64,000 nucleotides of DNA, taken from positions 248,001-312,000 of the forward strand of contig OZ345381.1 of NCBI GenBank assembly GCA_977006965.1, written 5' to 3'. The notes beneath the pieces are model-generated. The model made no database searches. It saw nothing but the letters and a program-made list of their open reading frames with translations, and was not told the DNA's origin. This document shows positions 11,251-21,600 of this stretch, piece by piece. The DNA is from Phymatolithon calcareum. Taxonomy: Eukaryota; Rhodophyta; Florideophyceae; Hapalidiales. The position numbers were made by a program, and so were the translations under genes. Numbering within the stretch: position 1 is the stretch's first letter; each line of letters begins with the position of its first letter.

Positions 11251-12350
11251 CATTTTCATTCATTTTCATTCATTTTCATTCATTTTCATTCATTTTCATT
11301 CATTTTCATTCATTTTCATTCATTTTCATTCATTTTCATTCATTTTCATTCATTTTCATTCATTTTCATTCATTTTCATTCATTTTCATTCATTTTCATT
11401 CATTTTCATTCATTTTCATTCATTTTCATTCATTTTCATTCATTTTCATTCATTTTCATTCATTTTCATTCATTTTCATTCATTTTCATTCATTTTCATT
11501 CATTTTCATTCATTTTCATTCATTTTCATTCATTTTCATTCATTTTCATTCATTTTCATTCATTTTCATTCATTTTCATTCATTTTCATTCATTTTCATT
11601 CATTTTCATTCATTTTCATTCATTTTCATTCATTTTCATTCATTTTCATTCATTTTCATTCATTTTCATTCATTTTCATTCATTTTCATTCATTTTCATT
11701 CATTTTCATTCATTTTCATTCATTTTCATTCATTTTCATTCATTTTCATTCATTTTCATTCATTTTCATTCATTTTCATTCATTTTCATTCATTTTCATT
11801 CATTTTCATTCATTTTCATTCATTTTCATTCATTTTCATTCATTTTCATTCATTTTCATTCATTTTCATTCATTTTCATTCATTTTCATTCATTTTCATT
11901 CATTTTCATTCATTTTCATTCATTTTCATTCATTTTCATTCATTTTCATTCATTTTCATTCATTTTCATTCATTTTCATTCATTTTCATTCATTTTCATT
12001 CATTTGCATTCATTTTCATTCATTTGCATTCATTTTCATTCATTTGCATTCATTTGCATTCATTTGCATTCATTTGCATTCATTTGCATTCATTTGCATT
12101 CATTTGCATTCATTTGCATTCATTTGCATTCATTTGCATTCATTTGCATTCATTTGCATTCATTTGCATTCATTTGCATTCATTTGCATTCATTTGCATT
12201 CATTTGCATTCATTTGCATTCATTTGCATTCATTTGCATTCATTTGCATTCATTTGCATTCATTTGCATTCATTTGCATTCATTTGCATTCATTTGCATT
12301 CATTTGCATTCATTTGCATTCATTTGCATTCATTTGCATTCATTTGCATT
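11251..12350. repeat. Decamer satellite, 110 units
   Basis: Exactly 1100 bp of head-to-tail 10-mers: 75 units of CATTTTCATT, then an alternating G,T,G,T block (12001-12040), then 31 units of CATTTGCATT. Within each class I see no other variation. Because 10 is not divisible by 3, all plus frames stay open and give a 10-residue repeat (HFHSFSFIFI, later HLHSFAFICI); these frames are not genes. It follows directly on the decayed DGQHR frame. Confidence 0.95.
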
Positions 12351-12464
12351 CATTTTACGTTTCTTAAAAGTTGGCAGCACATTTTTACTCTCAGCTCAGA
12401 GCATGTGATTATCAGGTTGTTGTTGCTATACTCCTCGCAAAGAAAACAAGCCTTGCTTCTCGAC

Positions 12465-12575
12465 TCTTGTGTGAGCGATCTTTTTCGTCTTCTTTTTGTA
12501 AATTTTTTCGATCTTCTAAATCGCCCCCCAATTGAGATTGTTTGTAAACTAAACGCTAGGAATGAGCATCAACCA
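12465..12575. repeat. Remnant end of a piggyBac-like element
   Basis: The run GTGAGCGATCT, TTTTTTCGATCTTCTAAATCG, then CCCCAATTGAG and GTAAACTAAACGCTAGG matches, inverted, the gene-start end of copy 2 (44016-44105) and the outer end of copy 1. Only this end is preserved. Confidence 0.5.
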
Positions 12576-13095
12576 AATATCACTTTGAAATTCTTTTGTG
12601 CAGGGAAATCTGATACTATATCAACGGTATGACAGAATATCAGTCTGAAATGAGAAAGAATTGATATTAAATTCTCGATAATATATCATCGTAATATCAA
12701 CTATTTTTGTTGACAACTGCAAGTTTGCAAATTGAGGTTTTCAAAACACTTGGGACTTACCTTCTACCAAATGGTTCCCGCGTGACACAGGAACGTGGAC
12801 TACGTTTCCACCTCTAGCTCCGTTACAAAACAGAGGTAGGTTGTTGCAGACCAACGAACAGTGGAACACCAAGGATATGCGGATGCAGTACTGTACAACC
12901 ACCCAGCTCGTCACTATTGACCTTCACTGCAACTCGATATTTGATACTGTACATTCCAAAGCGTACAGTGCTTGGCTTCTTGGTTTATTGTACACTTTTT
13001 GTTGCGTCCAACGCCACTATCATACCCCTATACAAATAGCTCCCTTCAAATTTTCATTACAGCTTGCAATTTACAGCAAACCATTACAGATAGCA
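12576..13095. other. No gene recognised
   Basis: Non-coding sequence with two TACTGTA words near 12890 and 12948 and a run of TTACAG words from about 13060 to 13110. No coding frame or RNA gene is supported. Confidence 0.4.
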
Positions 13096-13099
13096 TTAC

Positions 13100-13449
13100 A
13101 GTCATTACAGTACCATAGGTTTCGATGCGTACTTACACTATGAAGGATCACTAAGAGCAAACCCTAGAACCGCTCCTTACAGATTACAGGCGCTTACACT
13201 GGAGCTGACCAAGACCGAGGACATCATCGATTGAGAAATCAAGAACAAAGACACCATCCCGCTGGCCATCGTTTCAAGAAAGAAGTACGAAATGATGATG
13301 TACGATGCGGTGGTAAATGTGTTCAAGCAAGAATTTTCGGTGGAAGATATCGAGGAGTTCAAGACTATTTCAAGGGGTGGCGTGAAGAAGAGTCCATCCC
13401 CATACCGAGTGGCAAAATCGGGCGCAAAGATTATCAAATGGCTTACAAG
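13100..13449 (+). pseudogene. Unidentified coding relic, possibly the C terminus of the DGQHR gene
   Basis: One frame reads GFDAYLHYEGSLRANPRTAP, then ALTLELTKTEDIID, a TGA near 13232, then KYEMMMYDAVVNVFKQEFSV and VAKSGAKIIKWLTRS to a stop at about 13449. The composition (amphipathic, charged) is protein-like. It is in the same orientation as the DGQHR pseudogene and could be its 3' part, separated by the satellite and piggyBac remnant; that link is inference only. Confidence 0.3.
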
Positions 13450-13810
13450 GTCGTGAAAGAGCATATGATCGGTGAGGTTATTCCTCGGCTGACGAAAGCG
13501 AATGAACGAAGGGGTTTTTCTACGCACTCCGAGCATTGGCACCGTGGAATTATTCACGGGAACCCATACAATAAGGAGTGCTCGGCGATTAGATGCCTCC
13601 TTCCGCAAAATTGGAAGAAAGAGGGCTGTACTGACTGTTGCCCATATGCGTTATTTTGCTTAGTCGTGCGTGCTCTCTTCGTTGCAATAAAAAGTAATTA
13701 GTTCCAAATAAGGTATTCTGAAAATAACATTTGTCCTTTATCCGGTTTTAAAAACGTCGTGAAGTACATTGCTCGGAGAATAGGATTCTTAAACGTTTAA
13801 ACCCTGCAGA

Positions 13811-14425
13811 ATGCTTAAAAATGTTGATAGCGGTCACCGTTCGAAACCCAGAACTCCAGAGGGAAGAAAACAGCGTCACACTTTTTACCGCAAACAGGCA
13901 GACCCGGGATTCGAACTCAGGAATTTTCTTTCGGTAGCACTTTGCGCACTGCAGGAGGCAGTTGAAAAACTATATCAAAGGCGGAACCCAAGAGGCCTGC
14001 AAATGGTTACACCTGAACGATTAAACTGACTGTCCATGCAGGCGGACCCCTTCCGCAAAGGGAAAGCGACTCCCGAAAAACCCATATGCAGGAAAATTAG
14101 GAGGAGATGGCATCACTCTCTTTACCGCAAACAGGCACACCCGAGAGTCGAATCCAGGACCTTCCTCTGCAGGAGGCAGTTTAAGCACTATAGCAAAGGC
14201 GTAAGCAAAGTGGCCCGCGAAGGCCTAAACGTGAATGACAGAGCTGTCAGCCACTGTAGCCGGTCCCTTTCTGCAAGGAGGGAAACGACTCCGAAACAGT
14301 AACATGGAGGAAAATTAGGAGAAAAAACAGCGTCACATTCTTTACCGCAAACAGGAAGACCCGGGATTCGAACCCAGGATCTTTAGCAGTTTGCGCACTG
14401 CAGGAGACAGTTTAACTACTACACC
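13811..14425 (-). repeat. Three tandem tRNA-like (SINE-like) units
   Basis: Three units of about 220-238 bp repeat head to tail, each marked by TACCGCAAACAGG (near 13885, 14123 and 14343). On the minus strand each has an A-box-like word (TAGTTAAACTG in the unit nearest 14425) and, some 30-45 bp downstream, a B box (GGTTCGAATCC or close variant), the internal RNA polymerase III promoter of tRNA genes. A run of four to six T follows about 50 bp later, as a pol III terminator would. Acceptor ends do not pair and no clean anticodon stem forms, so these are tRNA-derived repeats or pseudogenes, not working tRNA genes. Confidence 0.5.
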
Positions 14426-14915
14426 TGTGGTGGCACAGATCGGCGGATCTTCGCCACAGAGTAGTCCAGAAACGGTTGGCCGGAAAGGCCATGCAAGGCT
14501 CTGGCGAAAGCTCTCTCCCGATAGAGGTTAGTGGCACAGCAATCAAAACACACACACCGACTTGGGGTCCAATCGCAAGAGGACAACAACGTCCGTACGC
14601 AAACACAGCGGCAAGTTTCCAAGGCCGAGGCTTGACCGACGGCGTAGAGTCGAGGTCGCACGCGAGGCCATCCCTGAGGCGAAAGGACCGCGAAGGTTGA
14701 AACTGAATACGGTCGATCTGGACCAAACACGGGTTGCCCCGTTTCCTGAAGGCCGGCGGCGAAAACCCGCCATATACTACTAAATTGGTCTTATCATACT
14801 ACAACTGACCCTAACCGGAGAGGACGGCCAGGCCGAGGGCACTGGGTGTAAGCCCTTGAGAGCTGTAAAGGCCGCGGAAAACAAGGCCTCTAGGCCACTC
14901 ATCCATACTACTACA
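14426..14915 (-). repeat. Solo LTR, divergent relative of element 2
   Basis: In reverse orientation the 490 bp align end to end with the 496-bp LTR of the element at 27452-38003, from TGTAGTAGTATGGATG to the TGTGGT/ACCACA end, with many substitutions. No internal region is attached, as expected after recombination between two LTRs. The 5-bp flanks (ACACC, ATCCC) are not identical, so the target duplication has decayed. Confidence 0.8.
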
Positions 14916-15121
14916 ATCCCCTGCAACCTTACCATCGCAGACCAGGACACAGCGTTCTGCATCCTTACGTTCATCCCGTGAGTCTCCAGCTGTCAGGACT
15001 GAATTGGAACTGACCAAGGTACCAACAAGAGCCTCATTTCTTACCGCAATACTGTGGGGACAGTTGTGGTCCTCTCGGACGCAGTCAGCGACATGATGAT
15101 CCATTCCATTTTTCGTTTGGA

Positions 15122-15996
15122 AGATGCAACAGAACTTTTGGCTTTGTTGCAGAGGAGTTGAAGAAAGATCCGAAAAACATTGCTTACGATGTGAAATGCC
15201 GGACCAGGAAAAATTGTTCGGACGAGGCCGTCCGGAAGGAGATTGAAAAGTTGCCCTACAAAGTCGAAAATGTGAACGGCATGGCTAAAATTTGTGTGGA
15301 CTACCTTGGCACGTGCAAGCAGTTTCAGCCAGCACAAATTTCGCGCATGATCCTGGTATATCTCAACGAAGCGGCAGAAGCTGTTGCCGGGAAAGGATCT
15401 GGAGCTGTTATAGCCGTCCCGGCTTATTTTAACGACGGGAAACGACTACTTACTCGAGAAGCTGCGTCGCTGGCCGGATTCAATGTTTTGTCCCTGGGCA
15501 ACGAGCCCACTACTGCGGCTCTTGTGTACAGAATAGAGAAATCGAGGACGAAAACATAACCGTTCTGGTTTTTGATTTAGGAGGCGGGACGTCTGACGTG
15601 ACCCTCATGGAGCTGCAAGAGTGGAACACCGTCGAGGCTATCGCGACGTGTGATGACAACCATCTCGGCGGAGAAGACTTTGACGATCGCATTATAAGCT
15701 TCGCAGCCGAACACTTTCGGAACCAGTTTAGGAAGGACATATCGGATTACCCGAAATCCTTGCAGAGGCTTCGAGAGAAGCTTGTGTCGGAGAAATATCT
15801 CCTGAACAGGGCAACCACTGTTTCTGTCCATATCCCGGCACTCTTCGATGGCGACGATTTTGAATTTGAGCTGACAAAGAGCACCTTTGAGGAGCACTGC
15901 GAAGATCTGTTTGTTCGCATAATGGTCTTCGTCGAGAAGGTTGTCCCGGACAGAAGGAAGAAGAACCAAAACGTAGATCAGATCACATTGTACTGA
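15122..15996 (+). pseudogene. HSP70 fragment
   Basis: The translated segment matches part of the HSP70 ATPase domain, roughly residues 65-335 of about 640. It includes AVIAVPAYFNDGKR (family AVITVPAYFNDSQR), GNEPTTAAL (NEPTAAA) and, in a second frame, VFDLGGGTSDVTLM and DDNHLGGEDFDDR. A frameshift lies near 15537. The N-terminal phosphate-binding loop, the end of the ATPase domain and the whole substrate-binding domain are absent. It ends at a stop at 15994-15996, 460 bp before the retrotransposon. It is a truncated gene copy, perhaps moved by a transposon, and cannot act as a chaperone. Confidence 0.8.
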
Positions 15997-16455
15997 ACGG
16001 CGTGTTTTACTTTGTAAAACATCAGTTGTATTCCAACTTCAAATTGCTTAGAATGCTTCTATATTGCGGTGCATAATACACATCCGGGGTAATAATTGGA
16101 CCGTGCTTTGTCAGAATGCGTAACTGTACCCTTTCCTTCGATGGCTACCGTAATTTCCGAGGAACAAGTACTGAAACGTACAAATGAATGAAAAGCATAA
16201 ATGTTGGAACACGTATGTTCTTTACTTGTCAGAAAGAAAATCTATCTCGTGTCACATGTCATTTCCATCTTAACAATTTCTTGAGACCGTTTTGGTTAGG
16301 TATTACACGTTTCTATCCAGAGTTTTACACTGCAGGCACCGTAAGTGGATGAAGATGGATATCTTCTTGTACCCGTCCGACACGCTCGTCGAGATCTAAA
16401 GTTGATATTAGAGAGTTCGCGAGGAGGTTCCTGGCGAATATCTCCTGCTGCTAAT
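15997..16455. other. No complete gene; possible MULE remnant at right edge
   Basis: Mostly featureless. The last 100 bp before the LTR (about 16395-16450) read REFARRFLANIS in one frame. They abut, across the retrotransposon and its TSD, a MULE transposase segment, so they may be the upstream part of that gene. Confidence 0.35.
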
Positions 16456-17016
16456 TGTAGTATACCGCGGTTCCCTGGATAGTTTTCGGACCTAGGCCCC
16501 TATGGCCATTGCACACGTGTACACTCACACGTATACGCGCGTGATGACAGTAGAGTACACCCCTGAATCCCTTATGATAGATATGATAGTTAGATATGAG
16601 AATAGTCGCCTTACAGCGCTCGATTTGTCGATGAGTACTGTAAGCGGCCGACGGTTATTTAGGACCGTCGGCGAGCCGACTGGTAAAACAACAAACCTTT
16701 TCGGAACAAGCTTGGCTTCTGGAGGAAGGACTACAGGTCCACCTCCTCGGTCGGCTTGGCCATCAAACGGCCTTGCTCCATTCTCGAGCTGGGCGCTTCC
16801 AGGCGAGGAAGCGCTACCTCTAACCTTCGCCCACGGCACTTGCTTGTGCGTCGTCGCTAACGCGCGCCGCACAGTGTGCGCCACAGCACTCCGGCCCTTC
16901 TTGCGGTCACCCAATATACAGTCAAACCCTCAGACGCTCTGCCACCCATCCTGGCGCATTGGGACGCAATCCCAAGGCCCCCGTATAGCGGCCCGTCAGC
17001 CGACCGTTATAATACA
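16456..17016 (+). repeat. 5' LTR of element 1
   Basis: Starts TGTAGTATACC and ends ATAATACA. The long frames across it (for example 16502-17131) are a by-product and are repeated in the other LTR. Confidence 0.95.
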
Positions 17017-17017
17017 G

Positions 17018-17036
17018 TGGTCTCCCGACCTAGAAC
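17018..17036 (+). promoter_or_regulatory. Primer-binding site, element 1
   Basis: TGGTCTCCCGACCTAGAAC lies one base after the LTR. The complement ends GGGAGACCA, which fits a tRNA 3' end with C1:G72 and discriminator A. Eukaryotic tRNA-Tyr has that signature, and the yeast tRNA-Tyr ends CGGGAGACCA. Element 2 carries the same 19 bases. Confidence 0.7.
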
Positions 17037-17069
17037 CACTACACATCAACCCGCGAGGGTTTACTCGTT

Positions 17070-18663
17070 ATGTCGACTTCTACTCGGAAGTCGGCACGAC
17101 TCCTTGGGGAAGAGCCCAAAGAGGATCTTAATCTCTCGGATCGCCTGTCTTTTAATCGGCGCGAGACCAAACGCCGATCGGAAGACAACAATCCGGTCTC
17201 AAGGGACATGAAAATCCCAGGCTCTGAAGCCAATGACCCAAAGATCCCTGGATCAGTGGTCGGGCAACCGACATTGGAATCCGAGATTTCCTGCCAAGAT
17301 CTACAAATGAAGGATGAAGCGTTCGCAGACAAGTCAGAACGCGATCCCCGTCTCGCAGGAATCGCTTCTGAAAATGTCTTTGAAATTGTGGAAAAGACGG
17401 TCAGCGCTGTTTTTGGGCGCTGGACCGCCGAAATGGCCGACAGAGAGGCCGCAAGAGGGAGAATGGTACGCCAAATGCTGCAAGAGGAGCTCCAAGCCCA
17501 GAGTCACGTACTTCGTCAAGAAATATCGCGCGACTACGCAAAGCTCGATGAAATTCAAGAGCTGCGTGCTGATTTGGATTCACTGCGCGTTACAATGAGA
17601 TCACAACAGCGTAGACCCTCAAAGTCAAGGTCGCGCTCTCCCGCAGGAGCGAAGTCTCACCACCCTCCAGGGCCGCATGCTGGCCTTACCGATGATTGGA
17701 GTACCGACACCGAAGTCGATTATGACTTCAAGGACTTTCCTTCGCACCGGAATCTCAAACAATCCTCGAGGGCCACCATCCGACCAAGGCTGCTGGTCCG
17801 AGGTCTTGACGAGATCGAGCCCGCTGATCCCCGGTTCTCCGATCTGGTATCCTACAAGAAGTACCGACTACTCAATCGGGACTCGAGTGTAGGCCCGGAC
17901 GTTTCGCGCCACGTCGGCAAATGGACCCGTCGCCTGTACACGACAATGGAGATGCACGTGTTTGACGGGACGAAACCTGTCGCATGTCTAAGGTTTCTGG
18001 CCGCCTACAAACGGGCCTTGGATAGCGAAGGAATTCCCGAGGGAGCTGCACTTAAGATGTGGCCAAGCTTTTTGAAGGACGATGCATACGATCTCTTCAC
18101 GCAAATGACGGAAGACGGAGATGCCGATCTTGGAGGCTTCCAAGACTGGCCCCACGCGGTACAGTTCTTTTTGCAAACATATGCGAAGGATCAATACCTG
18201 GAAGCCGCTGCTCAAAAGCTAGTCGGTCCCGGAGTCGATCGTCCTCTCACTTTCGGCCCCTCCAGACCCGTACGAGGAAGTGTACGCGGTCCAGCCGCAC
18301 CCGTCCACAAAATCAGGACTGGAATTAATGACGAACAGATCCGCTTTTCGTCGTTATCCGACGTTCCCAGAGCCCAGGACACGCCGGGCTACGTCATCAC
18401 CGCTCGACATTTGCTTCATATGCTTCATAGCCGGACATCGTAGCCCCAAATGCCCCCATTTGGATCGCGTGACAAACGATCCGGCTTTCCAGGCTTGGGC
18501 CCTAAGCAACTTCAACAGCCTCCAAGAGTGGCAACGTATGTGGCTCAACTCTATCAACAGAGCACCGCCACAGGCTGCACCGTTGCAGGCCAATAAGCCA
18601 GACGCAGAGGCCAGAGCACCCGCTCTTGGCGCCGAACCTTGCCGTGCACATCCGGAAAACTAG
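17070..18663 (+). pseudogene. gag: gag of element 1 (deleted and frameshifted)
   Basis: The frame from ATG 17070 gives a basic, charged N terminus, a probable coiled segment (about residues 100-180), an SR-rich stretch, and a capsid-like segment (PVACLRFLAAYKRAL...AVQFFLQTYA). After about 18220 it loses similarity to the gag of element 2, which continues with a further part of the capsid domain, so several hundred bases are missing. The nucleocapsid zinc knuckle CFICFIAGHRSPKC (CX2CX4HX4C) survives in the next frame (about 18415-18460). That frame ends PEN followed by TAG at 18661-18663. Gag would form the particle and bind RNA. Confidence 0.85.
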
Positions 18664-21600
18664 ACAGGGGGCCGGGACGTACCAACGTCCCTCCCGCAGG
18701 GGCACGTCCCTCGCCCCCACTTACGGATGGAGAGTGTTGCCAAAATCTGCCTCCGCCAGATATGCGGCATGCAAGGCTTTCTAGGTCAGAGGCACAGGTT
18801 TCCGCCTATACCTCAACCAGAAGCCGCGCGGCCAATGGGCCTAATCCTCTTTGCGCCATTCCAAATTCTCCCACAAATTCTCCCACACTCCCTTATTCCA
18901 TTTCCAAGCCCTTCGAATTTTCCGCCGAAGGTCTTGCGAGTCCTTCCATTCTTCCCTCTTTTACCAGGGACTCGACCGCACCCATGAGCAAAGCCATTGT
19001 TCCGTTTGGCTTGCCCCGTGGAATTACCGTAAAAGAGTACCTCGCGGACCCCGTCTGTCAATTGTCCCGGTTCAATTACAAGGTCTCTGCCCGAATCGGC
19101 TCAAGCCAAAATGATCAAGTTCAACTTCTCACGGTCCTCGACACCGGTGCTGGCCCGAACCTCATCAGAGCAGACCTGGTTCCGGCCAAGGCCATGGAGG
19201 CCATCGACAAGACGAAAGATATCGTGAACCTCGCGAGCGCCTCCAACCATACTCTTAACGTTTGCGGCATTGTGCATTTGACCGTGACAATCGAAACGCT
19301 TTCCAAGAGAGTCCCGTTTGTCATCGCTCGCGAGTTGGGGGCCGACGCTATACTGGGATGTCAGTACATCGACGTCGCCGTCGAGGACATCCAGGTTCAG
19401 AAACGTCACGTGCTCCTTGTCGATGGGACCGTGGTGCCGATAATCCGACGACGGGCAGTCGAACCCGTCCCGTACAGCCTTCCGGAAAGCAAAGAGCCGT
19501 CTAAACGGGCTTATTCCTCACTCTCTGCAGTCCGATGTGCTAAACGTGTAACTCTGGAGCCTCATACTGAGACTATTGTCCAAGTCACCTGCGCCCTCCC
19601 AGGACTTCGGCTGCTTGAAGCCTCAGCTTCAACGTACGATAAGTACAGGGCCACCATGGCCAATGGCCTTGCCAAAGTCAAGCGTGACGTCCCTTTTCAC
19701 GTCAAGGTGGCAAACTTTTCTGAGTCTCCTGTTGTCATCCCCAAGGGCATGCGCCTTGGTCACGCACTAAAAGCGCCTTTTAACGCAGACGTCCACGCCG
19801 TCACGTTCAAGGACATAGAGGGCAAGACAGAAGCAGTCTTTGAGGACACTGACGCTAAATGCACCGAGCCACCGGAGTCCACACAGTCTGAAATGGACGT
19901 CGATCTGTCCGAGCTCACACTGGACCAACAAGAAAAGGTCAGGGCCATGTTACGGCCGTTCTCCTCAATGTGGAGTGGGCACCTGGGTCGTGTTCACGTG
20001 ACAGAACATCACATCGACTTAGTCCCCGGCTCGCGCCCGGCCTTTGCGCAGCCATACCGCACGGGCCCTGAGTCTCGAAAGATCATTCAAGAAACTGCCG
20101 ACGATCTTCTTGACAAAGGCCTTGTCGAACCAGCCCGGTCAGCATGGGCTTCGCCTGTAATATTGGTCCCTAAGCCAGACGGTACGAAGCGCTTCTGCGT
20201 CGACTATAGGCGACTAAACACTATGACCCTGAAAGACCGCTACCCGCTTCCTCGCATGGAGGACTGTCTTGATAGTCTCGGCAAGGCAAAGCTCTTCCCC
20301 ACCTTGGACTGCAACTCAGGCTTCTGGCAGATCCCCATCGCAGAGATGCACCGGCCTCATACCAACGCACGTTGGATATCCTCCTTGCAGGGTTCAAGTG
20401 GAAGTCCTGCCTTGTGTACATTGATGATGTCATCATCTTTTCGGAAACTTTTGAAGAGCACATTGGGCACGTACGCGTGGTGTTGCAGGCGCTTCAGCAC
20501 GCCGGGCTGTCTCTCAAGTTGAAGAAGTGCTCATTTTTCCGGAGTACAGTGGACTACCTTGGACATGTCGTGCGTCCAGGGGTGCTTGAGGTTGCGATCA
20601 AAAACACAGCGGCCATCAAGGGCCTAACCTTCCCAGAGACGCAGACGCAACTTCGCAGTTTTATCGGCATGTGCAACGTCTACCGTCGCTTCGTCCCGAA
20701 TTTCGCTCGAGTATCTGCCCCGCTGAATAAGCTTCTTGCTAAGGGCCAGTCGGCCACGCTGCCGTCACCAAACGAGGAGCAGCTAAAGGCTTTTAATCTC
20801 CTGAAGAACGCCTTGCGCGCTCCTCCAGTCCTGAGGCTTCCACAACCGGACCTTGAGTACTCGATAGACACGGACGCCTGCGACGAACAAATCGACTGTG
20901 CACTGACGCAGACGCACGACGACGGGAAGAGATACCCTATCGGATTCTGGAGCCGTACGTTATGTCCACCAGAGCGTAACTATAGCGCCACCGAAAAAGA
21001 GTGCCTCGCGGTCATCTGGGCAGTACAGATATTGAGGCCATACCTCGAGCACCGTCATTTCACTGTATACACAGATCACCAAGCGTTACGTTGGATATTC
21101 GATTTGTCCGAGCTCAGCGGTCGCCTCGCTAGATGGCGGCTACGCCTCTTGGAGTTCGACATGACCGTGAAATACAAGAAGGGCACCAACAACGTTGTAG
21201 CCGACGCAATTTCAAGGCTTCCAACCTTCGGGTACACTCGACTGAAGCCCGATGTGGGCATCCCGTGCTTTTTGGTCGAAAAAGAACCGGATATCCGGGG
21301 CCCGGCGACGATCGCGCAATGTCAGAAGCATGTTAATGTCTCGACATGGACGGGTCTCGACTGGGATCCAGTTGATCCGCTCGAGGACGTTCCAGCAGTT
21401 GCCGCATACATGGAACATGTTTTGGCACTCAAATCTGTCGAGGATGTACAAATATCCTTGGTCATCGTCGAGGATCTTTTAGCGGCACAGAATGCAGACG
21501 ATGATTGCAGCGAGGTACGGAAGAAGATAGTCAACGGCCTTCCGACACAGTATGAAGAAGATCAACGTGGACTTCTCACAAGAGTTTCCCCAGTTGATGG

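Noticed and set aside
11251-12350. CRISPR-like array
   Set aside because: The units are contiguous decamers without spacers, and the DNA is eukaryotic.
10832-12632. Long open frames of repeated HSFSFIFIHF or HSFAFICIHL through the satellite
   Set aside because: A 10-bp repeat without a stop is open in every plus frame. There is no sign of selection for one frame.
14340-14425. A functional tRNA gene on the minus strand
   Set aside because: A and B boxes are good, but the acceptor ends do not pair and no seven-base anticodon loop on a five-pair stem forms. Listed as a tRNA-like repeat instead.
16502-17131. 209-codon frame in the 5' LTR, repeated at 25419-25937, and similar frames in the element-2 LTRs
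   Set aside because: They span LTR boundaries, have no motif, and their repetition follows from the LTRs being duplicates.
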